Below are positions 59,787-64,000 of a DNA stretch of 64,000 nucleotides, in pieces (the stretch's first letter is position 1; each line of letters opens with the position of its first letter). A program made the position numbers and the translations under genes. Under the pieces are notes generated by a model. The model did not search any database, was not told the origin of the DNA, and worked only from the letters and a program-made list of their open reading frames with translations. Source of the DNA: Bacteroidota bacterium (lineage in GTDB: Bacteria; Bacteroidota; Bacteroidia; AKYH767-A; OLB10); contig JAHEYP010000005.1 of assembly GCA_023251535.1 (NCBI GenBank), positions 62,001 to 126,000 of the forward strand, read 5' to 3'.

Positions 59787-60410
59787 CTATAATTTTCAGG
59801 TTAACAATTTTACCATATCAGTTGTATCAAGATACATATCGGTAGATATTTGAGTTAAAAGTAATACGATATCATCCAAATCGCAAATTTTCAAAGAAAT
59901 GTTTTCAGGAAAGCGACCAAAATCATTTTATTGATTACCACTTGCCAAAAATTCAGGCCATCCTGCACATATCGAAAACAAAGGCAACCAATTTAATAAT
60001 AACAGGCTGAAGCAACTCCTTTAAAGGTCGACTTTTAGGATAACTGGAGCACCATTTAATATAAGAATCGGAAGAATTAGGCCTCCATTTATTATAAAAC
60101 AAGCCAAATATGGATCACAATACTTGAGTAATTAATGACATTAAATGGCAATGTTTCATTGAAAAGGCATTAATTCTAAGGCAATTCTACCCAAAAACGC
60201 ATAGGTTCTTACCAACATGTTTTAATTAAAAAGGAAATTGGTTGAATATTTTTCAGAGGAGAGTTTCACTTTAAAAGAAAAAAACGCCTAGAAACGAGGC
60301 ACAATTGACAACAATTCCTTTGTCAACCTTACAATAGACTGTTATTGTAATTATAACGAAATGCTCATGCTGGTGGGGTTGTAGTTTGCATACATCAAAT
60401 CAACATGGTT

Positions 60411-60848
60411 ATGAGATACTTTACAATTTCACTACTCGCTGTCGTTCTGGGCAGCTGTATTTGGTCCGACTCTTTCGGGCAAGTACAAAGCTCCAGGAAA
60501 TATCGGATAGTAGCTTATAAGAATGGAGCTCCTCAGATATACAGCGTATCAAATGAGGTAGAAATCATCCCCCAAATGAGCTTCTATATTCCCAACACCT
60601 TTACTCCTAATGGAGATGGGTTAAACGATACATTCGGAATAGCAGGAGAAGCGCTGAAAGAATTCCGAATGCAAATATTTAATCGCTGGGGACAATTAGT
60701 TTTCGAATCAGGAAATCCCAATGAACGTTGGGACGGAACCTACCAAGGCGACAAAGTAAGTGAAGGAGTATACGTATATAAAGTAACAGCTCAAGGGCCT
60801 ACCGGCAAAAGAGAAACCAAAGAAGGTAATTTAAACGTTGTGCTATAA
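60411..60848 (+). CDS. Small exported protein consisting mostly of a gliding-motility-associated (CHU_C, T9SS type B) C-terminal domain
   Basis: Signal peptide then YIPNTFTPNGDGLNDTFGIAGEALKEFRMQIFNRWGQLVFESGNPNERWDGTYQGDKVSEGVYVYKVTAQG. Confidence 0.88.
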   Translation: MRYFTISLLAVVLGSCIWSDSFGQVQSSRKYRIVAYKNGAPQIYSVSNEVEIIPQMSFYIPNTFTPNGDGLNDTFGIAGEALKEFRMQIFNRWGQLVFESGNPNERWDGTYQGDKVSEGVYVYKVTAQGPTGKRETKEGNLNVVL

Positions 60849-61022
60849 TGACATTTGTTCTAATAGCATACATCGTTAAGAAAGTTAAGGGAAATCCGGA
60901 CCGGCCGAGCCCCAAGGTATATCTAAAAATACCGCTTTCATCGATCCGTTTGAGGCTGTTTTAAGCACCTGAAATGAATCTCCCGGATTAGCAGATTAGC
61001 GCCAAAAGTTGCAAAACCTTTG

Positions 61023-61057
61023 GGCGAATGATCAAATTTTTATGGCGAATGATCAAA
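61023..61057 (+). repeat. Tandem direct repeat GGCGAATGATCAAA (two copies, 21-bp period)
   Basis: Copies at 61023-61036 and 61044-61057, identical over 14 nt. Confidence 0.85.
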
Positions 61058-61081
61058 ACAAATTGGTCAATCGCCATTTTT
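61042..61081 (+). terminator. Terminator-like hairpin ATGGCGAATGATCAA-loop-TTGGTCAATCGCCAT plus T run
   Basis: 15-nt arms, one A-A mismatch and one U-G wobble, followed by TTTTT. Confidence 0.6.
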
Positions 61082-61279
61082 GTTACACCAAGCGAAATTT
61101 TTCCATCTGTAAATCAATCACTTACGCATTTCAAGTGTTACAACATTTTGTGCTAACGTTTTTCTGGATATATTTGAACTGTTCACGCAAAAAAGCCTGT
61201 CTTTTAATAATTTATAAAAGATGCCCGGGTCAGGGCCTGAATTGTTATTGTCCAATTCAAACCCACACAAATACAAGAA

Positions 61280-64000
61280 ATGAAACAACAAAAACAGGAG
61301 TTAAAAAGATTGCCGTTACAAATCTTTGCGCTGTTAGTACTTCTTACAGGAAGTTACACAGCCAAGAGTCAGAATTGGTATCCAAACAACTACTGGACAT
61401 TTGATGGCTCAAATGCTTTAACGGATTCAATGGGAAATTCGGATTTAAATCCGTCGTACTATCAGTCAACTTATGCAATTAGTCCCGCTTCGTCAACAAC
61501 TGGAGTAGGCAAATACCTTACTTTAACAAATACCGCTAAACTCATAGTAGCATCTAGCCCATTACCGGCTGATTCAGGAGTTACGGTAGAATTTTTATTT
61601 AGAGCTGGTGCAAATATTAATTCACCTGTTCAATTCTTCAGCCGTCGCGATGGCGCAATAAACCTAAGGCTATATTTCCCTTACATTCGATTTACTACTA
61701 AGAGTATTCCAACCGGATCTTCTACTGCTGTTACAGACAATTTAGATATTCAATTGGAAGCGATTGGAAGAGGGTCATATAACTACTTCGTTGATAATAA
61801 CTGGCATCACATCGTTTTTAAATATGATGCCAAAAACGGAACAAAAGAAGTTTGGGTTGACGGACAATTGCCTGCTGGTTTCAGTAAGACTTTAGCAAAA
61901 GGAAGTATTCCTGCAAACGCATCAAGTCCTAATAGTAACATTTGCGACATAAACACAATCACTGACTACACAAAATATGTTGGAGATCTCGATGAAATTG
62001 CTGCATACAAGTATGCACTTCCTTCAACGATGATTTACAAACATTACACGGAATTCACACAGAAGAAGCACTATTCATTCGCAAACTCTACAGTTGCTGC
62101 TCCGGCAGCGGCATCGATTGTTGGAAGTCTGAATATAAATGAATTTGCTCCTGGACATCCGACTCCTACCGTAGATGCCTTGACACAGCTTAAAACTTTC
62201 CCTGCAGCAAGAGCATTACCTTCTTCAACATTATTTCCGAATACAATGATTTTCAATCCTGCTCACGTAGCAGGTGATGGAACTGCATCATATAGCACTA
62301 GTACATTGGTGCAAAGAAGTAAAGAAGTACAAAAGGAATTAGTCACAAACTTCTATTATGCACTTTTAGTGTCGAGCAATACGCATAGTGTTGCTGACTT
62401 TGGCGATACAAATACTTATGATGGTGCATGGATTAAAATGGCGAACCTTAATCCATCATGGAAGACTTCAGCTAACTCATATTGGGAGCAATTAAGTCCT
62501 CAAGGAATTGGAAAAGCTTCTACTGAACCATACATCAAATGTGAATGTATGCCAGCTGCATCGTACTTAAGAAATTCATCGGGTCAATATATCGATCGCT
62601 ATGGTAATGTTATTACTACCTCAAAAGTAGTAAGTCCTGAATCAGCGTTGGATTCATTAAAATTTGACGGACAAACAATGCGCTACTATCTTGATCAGTT
62701 AACGAAGAAAATGACGCGTCCGTTAAACACGTTATTTGAAAACGGTGAAGTAATTACAAACTGGACAAGCACTGGTTTACAGAAAGACCCTACTGTACTT
62801 GCTGCATTTAACGCAAGCGGATTAGGCGATTGGTCAAAATATTCAGGCAGAGGAATGAAACGATTAACTACTGCTTACACGAATGAATTTTTATCATTAC
62901 CTGCTCTTGCTAATACACGTTTCAGCCATTATTATTTAAACGGACATCCGCAATACAGCTGGAACTGGTCAGAAACCCGCACGATAAACTCTCTTGTTAA
63001 CGGTCAACGTTATTCATCAGGAGATATCTATATGCAACGTCCAAACATTTGGAGATACTGGCAAGGTGCTGCACATGGATGGCAATTTATAGTTGACAGT
63101 CGCTTTACTGAAATAAGTTTAGGTGATAAATTATTTGCGCCTTATGTTTCTCCGGGTTGGGTCGACGAAGAGCTTATCCCTCGTCCTGCACAATGGTTAG
63201 GCTTCTTAAAAGTAATTGCAATGAGTGGAGCAGAATATTTCCAAACAGGATATTTTGTTACGAAGCAACCATACCAAAACCCGAACAACTATGTTTGGCA
63301 GATGGCACTTCCGGGATATGCTGAAGCAATCACTACTCGCTACGAAGATTTAATGTTTAATGGTAGTTTGATGAACGGAGATGTTCCTGCAGACGCAGCT
63401 TCAAATCCAAATCAACCTGGTTATTCTTTCTATGCAGGTGATGTAACGAAATTAGTTGTCGGAAGGAAACACAATACGCTTAACAAATATGCATTAACAG
63501 GTACAATTCAACCTAACTCAAACATGGTTGGGAATGCTCCTTTAAGCGGTGTTGCGTCAATTAAACTGAACGGACAAACATTAAAGTTCAATATTCGTCG
63601 TCAAGGAAGTACTTATATTTATGACAACACGAATACTGCCTCTCCTGTATTTTATCAACTTGATTTGTGGCATGAAGAAACTCACCCTTACTATTGGAGC
63701 AAAAACTTCAACTTAGAAGGTGAATTATTCGACAACACTACATCAACAAGTGCAGAAATAAGAACATATGTTCCAGCAGGAACTGTTGCAGGAGACTATA
63801 CTAATTTCACTTCTTGTGTAGGATTCAAATCGGTTGGAGTTGTAGAATACAATTTCGTTCCTAGAGGAACAGCAGCTACTCAATATGTATGGGTTAGAGC
63901 GAGAAGTAAAACAGGAACTAACACTGGATTTACCATCTCTCTTGACGGAACAACTACTAATAGTATTACTTGTGTTAAAGACACTAACTGGACATGGTAT
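61280..64000 (+). CDS. Large exported protein with LamG/concanavalin-like N-terminal domain, 3' end truncated by window edge
   Basis: ATG at 61280, signal peptide LPLQIFALLVLLTGSYTAKSQ, then NWYPNNYWTFDGSNALTDSMGNSDLNPS...SGVTVEFLFRAGANI...NNWHHIVFKYDAKNGTKEVWVDGQLPAG; frame open to 64000. Confidence 0.85.
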   Translation, partial: MKQQKQELKRLPLQIFALLVLLTGSYTAKSQNWYPNNYWTFDGSNALTDSMGNSDLNPSYYQSTYAISPASSTTGVGKYLTLTNTAKLIVASSPLPADSGVTVEFLFRAGANINSPVQFFSRRDGAINLRLYFPYIRFTTKSIPTGSSTAVTDNLDIQLEAIGRGSYNYFVDNNWHHIVFKYDAKNGTKEVWVDGQLPAGFSKTLAKGSIPANASSPNSNICDINTITDYTKYVGDLDEIAAYKYALPSTMIYKHYTEFTQKKHYSFANSTVAAPAAASIVGSLNINEFAPGHPTPTVDALTQLKTFPAARALPSSTLFPNTMIFNPAHVAGDGTASYSTSTLVQRSKEVQKELVTNFYYALLVSSNTHSVADFGDTNTYDGAWIKMANLNPSWKTSANSYWEQLSPQGIGKASTEPYIKCECMPAASYLRNSSGQYIDRYGNVITTSKVVSPESALDSLKFDGQTMRYYLDQLTKKMTRPLNTLFENGEVITNWTSTGLQKDPTVLAAFNASGLGDWSKYSGRGMKRLTTAYTNEFLSLPALANTRFSHYYLNGHPQYSWNWSETRTINSLVNGQRYSSGDIYMQRPNIWRYWQGAAHGWQFIVDSRFTEISLGDKLFAPYVSPGWVDEELIPRPAQWLGFLKVIAMSGAEYFQTGYFVTKQPYQNPNNYVWQMALPGYAEAITTRYEDLMFNGSLMNGDVPADAASNPNQPGYSFYAGDVTKLVVGRKHNTLNKYALTGTIQPNSNMVGNAPLSGVASIKLNGQTLKFNIRRQGSTYIYDNTNTASPVFYQLDLWHEETHPYYWSKNFNLEGELFDNTTSTSAEIRTYVPAGTVAGDYTNFTSCVGFKSVGVVEYNFVPRGTAATQYVWVRARSKTGTNTGFTISLDGTTTNSITCVKDTNWTWY

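Noticed and set aside
61009-61404. 131-aa plus-strand ORF
   Set aside because: Overlaps the repeat/hairpin element and the signal-peptide region of the gene at 61280 in another frame; translation looks random.
1-64000. Search for tRNA/rRNA genes, IS elements and phage or defense genes
   Set aside because: By eye I found no convincing T-arm/cloverleaf pattern, no transposase ORF, no flanking terminal repeats and no defense-family proteins. A tRNAscan/Infernal run would be needed to be certain for tRNA and small RNAs.

Overview
Chromosomal window from an AT-rich Bacteroidota genome. This assignment is inferred from T9SS sorting domains, an LpxC/FabZ fusion, PorX, ABC-F and TonB-dependent receptor families, and TAnnTTTG -7 elements. 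Most of the window is housekeeping genes: hutH, hisS, ettA, fused E1 dehydrogenase, murQ, clpB, lgt, mtaB, nth, ald, tsaE, porX and the lpxD-lpxC/fabZ-lpxA block. It also carries T9SS cargo proteins and one compact phosphate-starvation locus (about 24.3-36.8 kb): phoR-phoB divergent from TonB receptor, beta-helix-like lipoprotein, OprP-like porin, pstSCAB and phoU. The two strongest observations are in that locus. (1) The periplasmic loop of PstC contains a segment resembling the central lobe of the adjacent PstS but lacking the phosphate-binding RETSSGT motif. (2) Four promoters in the locus share 11-bp-periodic TTAACAW-like arrays at a fixed distance from a CTTTG/TCTTG -7-like element, a candidate Bacteroidota Pho box. 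Other items: a secreted TonB-C-terminal-like protein without a TM anchor, tandem Omp28 paralogs with divergent CxxC status, a short ECF-linked protein, a switch-like tandem repeat/hairpin before a large surface gene, and recurring 4-nt stop-codon overlaps between convergent genes. No tRNA, rRNA, CRISPR or transposase was found.
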